DNA of 64,000 bases from positions 248,001 to 312,000 of the forward strand of contig NZ_JAJUXK010000003.1 in assembly GCF_021390335.1 (NCBI RefSeq), given 5' to 3'. Origin of the DNA: Dyadobacter sp. CY343. GTDB taxonomy: Bacteria; Bacteroidota; Bacteroidia; Cytophagales; Spirosomataceae. A program made the translations under genes and the position numbers. Below the pieces are notes generated by a model. The model worked only from the letters and a program-made list of their open reading frames with translations. It was not told the origin of the DNA and made no database searches. Positions 1 to 8,791 of this stretch are shown piece by piece (position 1 is the first letter of the stretch; the number at the start of each line of letters is the position of its first letter).

Positions 1-1678
1 GTCTCAGCATATCCACGCACGATTGCACGATCTCCGGCAACGCAATGTTGCTGGTAGAGATCTTCTCGCGATCAGCACTTGACTGCAAAATCTGACTGAT
101 CAGCGCATTCGCCATTTCACCCGACTGCTGCATCGCAGTTAATATTTCAAGCTGATCTTTGGAAGGGGTATGTTCCCAGAAAATGATGTGAGAAGCAGAG
201 ATCATCGCGGCAATAGGGCTGCGCAAATCGTGCGCTACAATCCTTAAAACCGTCTGATTTTCAGCTTCTGCATGTTCCAGCGCATTCACGGTATCCTGCA
301 ATACGATATTACTTTGTGTCACAGCCTTATTCAGTTCGGTGACAGCGCGCAAATTGGCCGCACTTCTCCGGGCGCTGCGCCAGATCTGGTACGCGATCAC
401 ACACAATGTGATCGAGATCAGGATAACAAAACGTAGGATCAGCTCCTTCTGAGCGTCCTTTTCGGCAACTAGCTCCACTTCGTGTTCGCGCTGTACCTGC
501 TGCAAAAGCACACTCACGTCACTCTTATTTTCTATGTTCTTTTTCAGTTTGTTGTTACGGTCGGTTTCCTGACTGGCCAGCATTAACCTGCCCGCTTCTT
601 CAAATCTGCCTTGCCCGAACAGAACTGAACCCTGCAATTTTTGGTGCAAACTGGCGGTCGCCGCATCGTTCGCAGTGCTGGTCACACTCTTTAATATGCG
701 CAGCTGTTCATCTGCTTTGCTGAACTCCTTTGTTTCGATATAAATCCTGGCAAGTAATTGACGGGAATCGCGCTCTACTTCCATTGACCAGTCAATCTCC
801 GGATCGTGTTGCAGGCATTTTTTCAGCAGCCTCTCGGCGATCTTCATTTCCTTCTTTAATACATGAGCTTCCGCCTGGTTCAGTAAAATGACGATGCGCG
901 CAAACTTGATAAAGTTCTTTTCGCGCGGAAATTTCGATTCATTTTTGTCAATGAAATCCATGGCCTTGCGAAACTGGTCCGAGGCAATATCCGGCTGATT
1001 CAAATGAATATATGCCATTCCGATATTGCGGATACTACCTTGTTTTTCAATGAATTGTAACTGGAAATTGTCTGCTTCTCGGCATTTGGCAAGCTCCTTC
1101 AGTTCCTGCTGCCAATATTCGATGGCCTGATAGTAGTTTTCTTCTTTGTAGGAAATATTCGCGATCCGGCTGCTGTACCTGGCACATTCGCAAATCTCGC
1201 CCAGGCCTGTCAGAAAGGATTTGCCGTGGTAGTAATTTCGGTAGGCCCGGTAATATTCTTTTTGTTTTAAAAGATCATCACCTTTTAGAAGTAACGCTTT
1301 CGAATATTCAGCCGGATACATTTCACGCACCTGCACGGAAGAAAATAATAGCAGCAGACTGTCCGTATAGCTCAATGCCTCTTCACTCAGCGTGGAATCG
1401 CGGTGACACAACACTTTCATGAATTTGTAATATTGCATCCGGTCGGCGAAAGTCTTTTTCGGGCGGGTCGCCATGATAGAGTCGAGGGTGTGGATCGCAT
1501 TTTTGATCCCGATTTTTCTGGAATGGCGGTCCAGGCTGTCGATCCACATTTCAAGCTGGTCTTCCTGCACCGGTTTGATTGACTTTTGGCATTCTGTGAA
1601 AAACCAGAGGGCGGCAAAACAAAGTAGGAAAGTTTTTAAAGTATATGCAGGTACCGGCGAACCGAAATATTTCTTCAT
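1..1678 (-). CDS. TPR-containing sensor histidine kinase, partial (C-terminus beyond window)
   Basis: An open frame runs on the minus strand from an ATG at 1678 to the window edge without a stop. The N-terminus is hydrophobic (MKKYFGSPVPAYTLKTFLLC), suggesting a signal or anchor. Residues about 60-390 are helical and Tyr/Ala/Leu-rich (e.g. EENYYQAIEYWQQEL), as in tetratricopeptide repeats. A single membrane segment lies near residues 415-433 (FVILISITLCVIAYQIW). A HisKA H-box follows near residue 480 (VAHDLRSPIAAM), with His as the expected phosphoacceptor. This order, periplasmic TPR sensor - one membrane helix - HisKA, is common in Bacteroidota two-component kinases. The ATPase domain would lie outside the window, so its presence cannot be checked. 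The gene diverges from the Hsp70-like gene across about 290 bp. The ligand and partner are unknown. Confidence 0.85.
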   Translation of the reverse strand, partial: MKKYFGSPVPAYTLKTFLLCFAALWFFTECQKSIKPVQEDQLEMWIDSLDRHSRKIGIKNAIHTLDSIMATRPKKTFADRMQYYKFMKVLCHRDSTLSEEALSYTDSLLLLFSSVQVREMYPAEYSKALLLKGDDLLKQKEYYRAYRNYYHGKSFLTGLGEICECARYSSRIANISYKEENYYQAIEYWQQELKELAKCREADNFQLQFIEKQGSIRNIGMAYIHLNQPDIASDQFRKAMDFIDKNESKFPREKNFIKFARIVILLNQAEAHVLKKEMKIAERLLKKCLQHDPEIDWSMEVERDSRQLLARIYIETKEFSKADEQLRILKSVTSTANDAATASLHQKLQGSVLFGQGRFEEAGRLMLASQETDRNNKLKKNIENKSDVSVLLQQVQREHEVELVAEKDAQKELILRFVILISITLCVIAYQIWRSARRSAANLRAVTELNKAVTQSNIVLQDTVNALEHAEAENQTVLRIVAHDLRSPIAAMISASHIIFWEHTPSKDQLEILTAMQQSGEMANALISQILQSSADREKISTSNIALPEIVQSCVDMLR

Positions 1679-1968
1679 CAGTAAAGTTGTCAATTCGCAC
1701 CCGAACTATTTACCTCAGGTAAGGTGTGTAGAAAAGCTCCGCGTTGCTAAGGCGGAGTAATGACATGTACGATGGAGGGCAATAGATAGTTTAGCCACCA
1801 GACTAACCGAAAGGCAATTTTACGGAAAATTTATAAAACACCTTTGTAGCGAAATAGCTACGCGGCTATTAATACACGCCCCCAGGTGGTGCAATCGACG
1901 AACTTTTACTAAAAAGTTTGCATTGCCGGGCAAATAATCAGAAATTGCGCGCCCAATTTTCCAGACCA

Positions 1969-3228
1969 ATGACACCTCCTGTTTTTTGCGGTATTGATTT
2001 CGGCACTTCCAATTCCAGTTTGGCGGTCGCGGATCAAAACGATGTTTTTCTGATCCCGGTCGAAAGCGACCATACTACCATTCCCAGCGCAATGTTCTTC
2101 GCGCGTAAAGATAATCACGCTTATTTCGGGCGCGAGGCGACAGAACGGTTTCTGACACGCCAGCCCGGCCGGCTGATGCGCAGCCTCAAACGGGTACTAG
2201 GCACACCTGCGATGCGCCAGGGAACGATGGTGAACGGTGAGTTGATGAAGTTCCACCAGATCATCGCCGCCTTTTTGGACCAGATGAAGCGGAAAGCCGA
2301 GGCCGATTGCGGGACCGAACTCCGGCACGTGGTAATGGGGCGGCCCGTACATTTCGTAGACAACGATCCTGCCGCCGATCAGCGCGCCGAGAGCGAATTG
2401 AAAGCGGTTGCAACTAGCCTTGGTTTTGAGCACGTCGGTTTTCAATATGAACCGATTGCAGCTGCATTCGCCCACGAGCGCAGGCTTTCCGGCGAGAAAC
2501 TGGCAATCGTGGTAGACCTGGGCGGCGGAACTTCTGATTTTACGATCATCCGCCTTTCGAAGGAAAATGCACGCAAGTCCGACCGGAACAGCGATATTCT
2601 TGCCAATACCGGTGTGCGCCTGGGTGGAAACGACTTTGATAAAGACCTGAGTCTGGCTGAAATGATGCCCGAACTGGGATTCAGGACCAGATATGGTGCC
2701 AAAAACCTGGAAGTTCCATCTTACCATTACTTCGATTTGTCGGAATGGAGCAAAGTAAACTTCCTGTATACGAACCGGATCGTTTTTCAGGCAAAACAAT
2801 TACTGCGGGAAACGCATGACCCTGTACGTTACGGCAGGCTGATCAACGTGCTGGAACAGGAAACCGGGCACGCGGTACTGGCGGAAACGGAGAAGATCAA
2901 GATAGGGCTGGCCAGCAGAGAGCGTTTCGCCGCGGCACTGGATTTTATCGACGAGGATCTCCGCATTGATGTGGCCAGAGAAGATTTCAATGCTGCTATT
3001 ACATCCAAAACTGAGAAGATCGTGAGCGCGGCGCGGGAATGCCTGCAAGCCGCCGGGATATTGCCCGAAGCGATAAGCCTGGTGATCATGACCGGCGGCT
3101 CTACCGAGATCCCGCTCATTCAGGAACAATTCCGCAAGCTATTCCCTGCGGCTGAATGGTCGGAAGAAAACAAGCTTTCCAGTGTCGGGCTCGGCCTTGC
3201 TTACGATGCCCGAAGCCGTTTTTCCTGA
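1969..3228 (+). CDS. Hsp70 family protein, YegD-like
   Basis: Actin-fold ATPase of the Hsp70 superfamily. It has the phosphate-1 motif near the N-terminus (CGIDFGTSNSSLAV), the phosphate-2 motif (VVDLGGGTSDFTI) near residue 178, and a C-terminal adenosine-type motif (MTGGSTEIPLI). At 419 residues it covers only the nucleotide-binding domain and lacks the substrate-binding and lid domains of DnaK. This matches the E. coli YegD group, as does the segment VMGRPVHFVDNDPAADQRAE. The ATG at 1969 was chosen because the conserved fold begins five residues later; an in-frame ATG at 1918 only adds unconserved sequence. It appears monocistronic, followed by a strong hairpin terminator. It is probably a cytoplasmic ATPase. 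No client is suggested by the neighbours. Confidence 0.88.
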   Translation: MTPPVFCGIDFGTSNSSLAVADQNDVFLIPVESDHTTIPSAMFFARKDNHAYFGREATERFLTRQPGRLMRSLKRVLGTPAMRQGTMVNGELMKFHQIIAAFLDQMKRKAEADCGTELRHVVMGRPVHFVDNDPAADQRAESELKAVATSLGFEHVGFQYEPIAAAFAHERRLSGEKLAIVVDLGGGTSDFTIIRLSKENARKSDRNSDILANTGVRLGGNDFDKDLSLAEMMPELGFRTRYGAKNLEVPSYHYFDLSEWSKVNFLYTNRIVFQAKQLLRETHDPVRYGRLINVLEQETGHAVLAETEKIKIGLASRERFAAALDFIDEDLRIDVAREDFNAAITSKTEKIVSAARECLQAAGILPEAISLVIMTGGSTEIPLIQEQFRKLFPAAEWSEENKLSSVGLGLAYDARSRFS

Positions 3229-3682
3229 AAGCAGAAAAAGTCTCCGATAGCTCTTCGTTTTTTTGCAGCGCGCCTCGTAACAGGCGCGCTTTCTTGTTAT
3301 GGCCCAGGCAGGAACTGTTTTCAGATGCGTTTCAATACTGACGCAATCAGAACAATATGGAACCATTAATATGTACAGTTTCGAGAAATTTAAATACAGA
3401 GTAACTGAGTAGCGACAAATTTTACGCGCCAAATTCTACACTGAAACTTCCGTGAATAATATTCTGAATGCATGAATTTGTGTAGTAGGATCCGATGCTT
3501 TTTTTGCAGGCCATATAGAACAATTAGCAGCTGCGTAGTAGGAGTGAGGACAATTGACGATATGTTGTAAATAATTGATAATTAGAGCATTAAAAAGGGT
3601 ACCGTTAAATAATTGACGGCTTGCCCGTTGGTAAATCTGATACAATTATTCTAAATTTTAACTGTATCATTTCCTCCGAATC
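3229..3682. other. Intergenic region without a supported gene
   Basis: This 454-bp gap holds the terminator at 3267-3296. The rest is AT-rich and presumably carries the promoter of the CotH-type gene, but no good TTTG / TAnnTTTG pair was found. A short near-direct repeat around TAAATAATTGA occurs twice about 38 bp apart (near 3568 and 3606). Short open frames here have unconvincing composition and no recognisable similarity. Confidence 0.6.
3267..3296 (+). terminator. Rho-independent terminator after the Hsp70-like gene
   Basis: A perfect 9-bp stem (AGCGCGCCT at 3267-3275, AGGCGCGCT at 3282-3290) with a 6-nt loop, followed by a T-rich tail, 38 bp after the stop codon. Confidence 0.8.
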
Positions 3683-6600
3683 ATGAAATATTTACAACTT
3701 TCAATTTGGATGCTGGCCAGCCTGGTCTTTCCCAAATGCAACGCACAATCTGTTTTTATTAACGAATTAATGGCTTCCAATTCCAACGCCTATCAGGATC
3801 AGGTAGGTGAGGACGAAGATTGGATAGAACTGTATAATGCAGGTGGCACCACGGTGGATCTTGGTGGCTACTATGTTTCCGATGATCCCGGAGAGCTCAA
3901 AAAATTTCAGCTGCCATCAGGCACCGGTGACTACGTAATGCCGGCCGGTTCCTACCTGATACTCTGGGCGAGCGGTAAAACCCACCTGGCCCGTCACCTG
4001 AGCTTCAACCTGAGCGGGGACGGAGAGGAATTTTTCTTGTCGACACCGGGTGAGGTTATCGTAGATCACCTTGGGTTTCCAAAGCAGCGGGCGGATATTT
4101 CTTATGGACGAAAGACAAACGGAGGTCCGGAAATCGTTTTTTTCTCACCTTCTTCGCCCAATGCAGGCAATGTAGCCGCCAATTCCTTCACTGGCGTTTC
4201 GGAGCCGCCTGCCATGAGCGCGGCAAGTGGTTTTTTCCAAAATCCTTTTACACTTACCATCACTTCTGCGGTTCCGGGAGCAGAGATCTATTACACAACC
4301 GACGGTTCCGAGCCGAACAAGAACAACACGGTCGCACCCGGCACCGCCTACCAGTTCAAAAATCAGTATCCGCAAAACCCCGGACAGTCTGCCGGGCCTA
4401 CGCTGACCCGAAATTTTCTGACCTTAAAGCAAAATTCCCCTTTAAACCTGTCCATCACCGACAAGTCTTCTCAACCCGACGTTTATGCCTCCATCTCTAC
4501 GACCAACGATTTCACGCCCACTTATGCAGCTGTACCTGTCAAGCCTGTTTACAAGGGGATGGTGGTGAGGGCCAAAGTGTATGAAACGGGCAAGTTGCCC
4601 AGCGAGACCATTTCCAGGTCGTACTGGTTTACACCAAACGGTCAGCCGAAATCAAACCTGCCTGTATTTTCAATTAAGACTAATCCGGATAATATGTTCG
4701 ATTACGTGAAAGGAATTGGTGTGGCTGGCAAAGATTTCGTCGACTGGCGCAATGCAAATCCTGCTGCTGGTTCATTCGGTGTACCCGCTGGCAACTATTA
4801 CAGAAGCGACGAGATACCCGTGAATGTGGAAATGCTGGTAGATGGTGTGCCAGTGATGAACCAGGAACTGGGGCTGCGTATTCATGGTGCAGGTTCGCGA
4901 ACGCACGACAAAAAGAGTTTCCGGCTCTACTCGACCGGTCAGAACGCGTCGCAGAGCAATATCGATTACCCCATATTTCCATCGCTTAATTTCCATACGT
5001 TCAAACGGTTGTTACTCAGGAATTCCGGAAATGATTATGAGAGAATGTTGCTAAAAGACGCCTACATTCACCAGATTGCGAAAGGACTTGATATGGAATT
5101 GCAGGATTACCGGCCGGCAGTGACCTATCTGAACGGAGAATATTGGGGAATTCACGACGTAAGGGAGCGTCTCGACGAATACTATTACGCAAGTCACTAC
5201 GCGCTGGAACCGGATCACATCGAGTTCTTCGCCGATCCCGATATTTCCGGGAATTCGGGGCATTATGGTGATCTCTCGAATTACATTAAAACCCATAATA
5301 TGGCCGACGCGGGCAGCTATAACTATGCGCTGGAACGAATGGACATGGATAATTTTATCGACTATTGCGTGCTCGAACTATACGCTGCCAACTGGGACTG
5401 GCCCTATGGAAACGTCACGTACTGGCGGCACAAAGTCCCCTACAACCCGGCGGCGGGTAAAGGTAAGGACGGGCGGTGGAGATGGTCCCTGTTCGACGTT
5501 GACCTGAGTTTTGAAGAGCTTGATGCCAATCAATTCGGAAAAGCATTGGGTGCGCCCGATTTCCTATTGCAATACCTTTTGCCAAATCCGACATTCAGAA
5601 AAAAATTCATCAACAGGTATGCGGATCTGATCAACTCCTATTTTCAGCCGCAGCGACTGCTGGCGGAGATTGAATCCTGTAAAAATGCGATCAGCGGCGA
5701 GATCCCTGAAAATATCAAACGCTGGAACCGGCCTGCCAGCGTGGACGCCTGGGAAGCAAACATCCAACTCATGGTCAACTTTGCAACCAACCGCCCGAAC
5801 ATTGCGCGCGGCCACATTCAAAGCCAGTTTGGTCTGAACGAAGGGACCCGCCAGATCACAGTAAACGTATCTAATGCCGCACACGGGTTTGTCCGCGTGA
5901 ACACCATCGATATCCTGCCAACAACACCGGGATTAACAGGAAATCCGTATCCGTGGAAGGGAACCTATTTTAAAGATGTATCAATAGCGCTTACCGCAAT
6001 TCCCAAGCCCGGTTTTAAATTTTTACAATGGGAAAATATTACCAACGGCGATGTGCTAATTACACCCACGATCGAGTTTGTTCCGTCTTCGGGCTCCAAT
6101 TACCGGGCGGTTTTCGGGACAGACGTAGCGCCGACGAAATTTCCGGAGCCGCTCGATGAAAGCGCCTGCGTGTACCTTCTCACTTCCTGGGCGGCCAATG
6201 CCGTCGCCGGGACGTTTCCCGCGCATATGGGATTTGTATATATGGCCAATGATGATCCGGAATTGAGCTCGGAAGTAGTTGGGTTTACAAGTGGCGCGTA
6301 TGATCTTACCAGCCGGACGAGGATCAGCGGGCTTGGCAACGAAGGAATATCGTTTATCAATACCGGAAATGCCGCTGGTAACCCGGGCTATGCAGGGATG
6401 AAGCTGGGAGGGGCTATTCTTGCACTCAACACAACCGGCAAAACGCAGGTGAGTGTGAAGTGGACAGGCGGTACGGTCACGCCCAATTTTCGCCCTTATG
6501 CGATCCGGTTGCAGTACCGGCTCTCCGAAACGGGCCCTTTCACCGATGTACTCAACACCAGCAGCCAGCCTGTGGAATATGTGAGGTCGGCCACTGCGGG

Positions 6601-7297
6601 GCACTCGCAAATGATGCCTTGGGTGAAATTGCCCGCCGCTGCCCTGAACCAGCCTTACGTGCAGCTTTTATGGAGATACTATTGCATAGATCCAACGATT
6701 AGCGGCGCCCGGGACGAACTGCGGCTGGACGATATTGCAATACAATCCTGCTCGGACCCGCTGCCTGTCACATTGATACGGTTTGATGCCAAAACCGTTG
6801 AGAATCAGGTAGCAGTAACCTGGGTAACGAGCAGTGAGCTGAATAACCATCATTTTGAAGTGGAGCGGTCGGCTGATGCTAAAAATTGGCTTTTGCTTAA
6901 ATCCGTACCCGGAAATGGAACGAGCTCTCAGCCGAAACGGTACGGGATTGCCGACGAGCTACCGCTGGGTGGCAGGAGCTACTACCGCCTCAAACAGATC
7001 GACTATGACCAGACCTATATGTATTCAAATCTGGTCTCTGTGAATCGCCCCCAGCCGGAAGCCGCAACGCTCTACCCAAATCCGGTCAAAAGCGTACTTC
7101 GTATCATTTTGCCGCAGCCCTGCGACGCAAGTTCCTATTCAATCACAGATATAGCCGGGAGGAAACGAAAAGCTGGTAAGATATCTAATTGTGACGCGCT
7201 GGCAATACCGGTTGAAACGCTGGGCTCAGGCTTGTACATGGTGCAGATTACAATGAAAACCGGAACAATCTCGCGTCTGAAATTTTTGAAAGAATAG
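3683..7297 (+). CDS. Secreted CotH kinase / lamin-tail protein with T9SS sorting domain
   Basis: A 1204-residue secreted protein. A Sec signal peptide (residues 1-21) is followed by a lamin-tail domain (about 24-145; VFINELMASNSNAYQDQ, DWIELYNAGG) and a chitobiase/hexosaminidase C-terminal-like segment (about 175-215; AEIYYTTDGSEPN). A CotH kinase-like domain spans about 325-700 and includes WGIHDVRERLDEYY near 487 and RWRWSLFDVDLSF near 598. After it come a bacterial repeat-like piece (GFKFLQWEN), a beta-sandwich region and a type A Por sorting domain from about 1130 (LYPNPVKSVLRI, then GLYMVQI). The sorting domain implies export by the type IX secretion system and surface attachment or release. 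CotH of Bacillus is an atypical protein kinase acting on spore-coat proteins; the substrate of this secreted relative is unknown. It is bounded by hairpins on both sides, so probably transcribed alone. Confidence 0.9.
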   Translation: MKYLQLSIWMLASLVFPKCNAQSVFINELMASNSNAYQDQVGEDEDWIELYNAGGTTVDLGGYYVSDDPGELKKFQLPSGTGDYVMPAGSYLILWASGKTHLARHLSFNLSGDGEEFFLSTPGEVIVDHLGFPKQRADISYGRKTNGGPEIVFFSPSSPNAGNVAANSFTGVSEPPAMSAASGFFQNPFTLTITSAVPGAEIYYTTDGSEPNKNNTVAPGTAYQFKNQYPQNPGQSAGPTLTRNFLTLKQNSPLNLSITDKSSQPDVYASISTTNDFTPTYAAVPVKPVYKGMVVRAKVYETGKLPSETISRSYWFTPNGQPKSNLPVFSIKTNPDNMFDYVKGIGVAGKDFVDWRNANPAAGSFGVPAGNYYRSDEIPVNVEMLVDGVPVMNQELGLRIHGAGSRTHDKKSFRLYSTGQNASQSNIDYPIFPSLNFHTFKRLLLRNSGNDYERMLLKDAYIHQIAKGLDMELQDYRPAVTYLNGEYWGIHDVRERLDEYYYASHYALEPDHIEFFADPDISGNSGHYGDLSNYIKTHNMADAGSYNYALERMDMDNFIDYCVLELYAANWDWPYGNVTYWRHKVPYNPAAGKGKDGRWRWSLFDVDLSFEELDANQFGKALGAPDFLLQYLLPNPTFRKKFINRYADLINSYFQPQRLLAEIESCKNAISGEIPENIKRWNRPASVDAWEANIQLMVNFATNRPNIARGHIQSQFGLNEGTRQITVNVSNAAHGFVRVNTIDILPTTPGLTGNPYPWKGTYFKDVSIALTAIPKPGFKFLQWENITNGDVLITPTIEFVPSSGSNYRAVFGTDVAPTKFPEPLDESACVYLLTSWAANAVAGTFPAHMGFVYMANDDPELSSEVVGFTSGAYDLTSRTRISGLGNEGISFINTGNAAGNPGYAGMKLGGAILALNTTGKTQVSVKWTGGTVTPNFRPYAIRLQYRLSETGPFTDVLNTSSQPVEYVRSATAGHSQMMPWVKLPAAALNQPYVQLLWRYYCIDPTISGARDELRLDDIAIQSCSDPLPVTLIRFDAKTVENQVAVTWVTSSELNNHHFEVERSADAKNWLLLKSVPGNGTSSQPKRYGIADELPLGGRSYYRLKQIDYDQTYMYSNLVSVNRPQPEAATLYPNPVKSVLRIILPQPCDASSYSITDIAGRKRKAGKISNCDALAIPVETLGSGLYMVQITMKTGTISRLKFLKE

Positions 7298-7315
7298 CAG
7301 CATCGTATTTTCAGT

Positions 7316-7353
7316 AAGCCGGGATGCTTTTTGGCAAGAGTATCCCGGCTTTA
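7316..7353 (+). terminator. Probable terminator after the CotH-type gene
   Basis: A 10-bp stem (AAGCCGGGAT at 7316-7325, ATCCCGGCTT at 7342-7351) with a 16-nt loop, 18 bp after the stop codon. The T-run is short, so efficiency is uncertain. Confidence 0.6.
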
Positions 7354-7446
7354 AAAAAGTCAGGCAGGTATTGCCCGCCTGATCTCTGGTATGATTGTTT
7401 TTTGTAGTGTGGGCTTGGTAATATCACCATTGACCAACACTATAAT

Positions 7447-8721
7447 ATGCAACGCATCAAGTTTATTATCACGCTGATCAAGGATAGTTTTGCCGAATTT
7501 ATGGAGGATAATGTGCTAAAACTTTCCGCGGCCTTATCCTACTATACCATATTTTCACTGGCCCCGATGCTGCTCCTGATCATTTCTATCGTCAGCATTT
7601 TTTTCGGAAGAGAGGCTTTTCAGGGTGAATTGTATGCCCAGATTAGCGGATTGGTGGGAAAGCAGGCGGCTGTGCAGGTACAGGAACTGATTAAGAATGC
7701 CGCGATCACCGACAAGTCCAAACTGGCCGCTGCAATAGGAGGGGTAACGCTGCTGATCGGTGCCACGGGGGTTTTTGCTGAAATCCAGGATTCTATTAAT
7801 TACATCTGGGCAATCAAGTCCAAGCCACAACGCAGCTGGCTGCAATACCTCAAAAACAGGCTATTGTCATTCTCGATCATCCTCACGCTGGGCTTCCTCC
7901 TGATCGTCTCGCTCGGGGTGAATGCAGCGGTGGATTTGCTTAGTAACAGATTGGAAAGGTACTTTTCGGAAGTTTCAGTGGTTATATTTTCAATTCTGAA
8001 TGTCGGGCTTGTATTGGTGATCATAACTGCCTTGTTTACAGTGATATTTAAGATCCTGCCCGATGGACACGTGCGTTGGAAGGAGTGTCTGGTGGGTGCT
8101 ACTTTCACCTCCATCATGTTCGCGATCGGGAAATTTGCGATTAGCTTCTACCTCGGTCAGTCCGATCTTGGCGCCGCATACGGAACTTCGGCGTCTATTG
8201 TAATCCTGCTTACCTGGATCTATTATTCATCGATCATTCTGTATTTCGGTGCGGAGTTTACCAAGGTTTACGCCAGATCCGATGGTATCGCGATTTCGCC
8301 CAACGAACACGCGGTTCTTATATCGAGGCATGAAGTAGTGGTGGATCATGGGCCAGGTACACCTGCGCCGGAAGAGACCAAGAATGCGGAAAAAGGTGCG
8401 AAAAAAAGTCCCTTTACTATTTTTACCAAATTCATTGACGATAAGCTCGACCAGATCAAGGCAGAATTTAATGCATTCGTTGCCAAAATAGCTTCGCCGG
8501 TAACCTACTACGGAATTATGGCACTGATCGCATTAACGATTGCTATCACGATCATCCTGATCCTCGGGCAACTGCTCAACCGCGCGCTCGACAGCTATTT
8601 CCTGGGATATGTGATACTGATCGGGTCAACATTGGTTTTCCTGGCTTTGAGTATCATTTACGGTAAAAGTCTGAGAGAATTTCTTGCGAGAATGCTCACT
8701 AAAATAAACAAAGAAGATTAA
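7447..8721 (+). CDS. YihY/BrkB family inner-membrane protein
   Basis: A 424-residue polytopic membrane protein with the conserved start of the YihY (formerly RNase BN/BrkB) family: DNVLKLSAALSYYTIFSLAPMLLLI at residues about 18-45. Further helices fill residues 90-290, including GAAYGTSASIVILLTWIYYS and the family-typical ILYFGAEFTKVYA. A hydrophilic stretch (about 295-350) is followed by two more helices (about 355-405), giving an extended C-terminus relative to the core of about 300 residues. The molecular function of the family is not established; the old RNase BN assignment has been withdrawn. The gene stands alone between two terminators. Confidence 0.88.
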   Translation: MQRIKFIITLIKDSFAEFMEDNVLKLSAALSYYTIFSLAPMLLLIISIVSIFFGREAFQGELYAQISGLVGKQAAVQVQELIKNAAITDKSKLAAAIGGVTLLIGATGVFAEIQDSINYIWAIKSKPQRSWLQYLKNRLLSFSIILTLGFLLIVSLGVNAAVDLLSNRLERYFSEVSVVIFSILNVGLVLVIITALFTVIFKILPDGHVRWKECLVGATFTSIMFAIGKFAISFYLGQSDLGAAYGTSASIVILLTWIYYSSIILYFGAEFTKVYARSDGIAISPNEHAVLISRHEVVVDHGPGTPAPEETKNAEKGAKKSPFTIFTKFIDDKLDQIKAEFNAFVAKIASPVTYYGIMALIALTIAITIILILGQLLNRALDSYFLGYVILIGSTLVFLALSIIYGKSLREFLARMLTKINKED

Positions 8722-8734
8722 ACAAAAAGATAGT

Positions 8735-8784
8735 AGTAGCTCCCGGCTTTCCGATTTTCAGGAATGCCGGGAGCTACTTTTTTT
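8735..8784. terminator. Bidirectional terminator between convergent genes
   Basis: A 13-bp perfect stem (AGTAGCTCCCGGC at 8735-8747, GCCGGGAGCTACT at 8766-8778) followed by a run of seven T. It sits between the ends of the YihY-type gene and the converging glycosidase gene. An A-rich left flank gives a T-rich tail on the minus strand too. Confidence 0.9.
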
Positions 8785-8791
8785 TACGCAA

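Noticed and set aside
2197..2799. 200-codon minus-strand frame inside the Hsp70-like gene
   Set aside because: Shadow of a conserved ATPase domain; no family resemblance.
3436..3645. 69-codon minus-strand frame in the gap before the CotH-type gene
   Set aside because: AT-rich, Tyr/Asn/Ile-heavy composition unlike the neighbours and no homology pattern.
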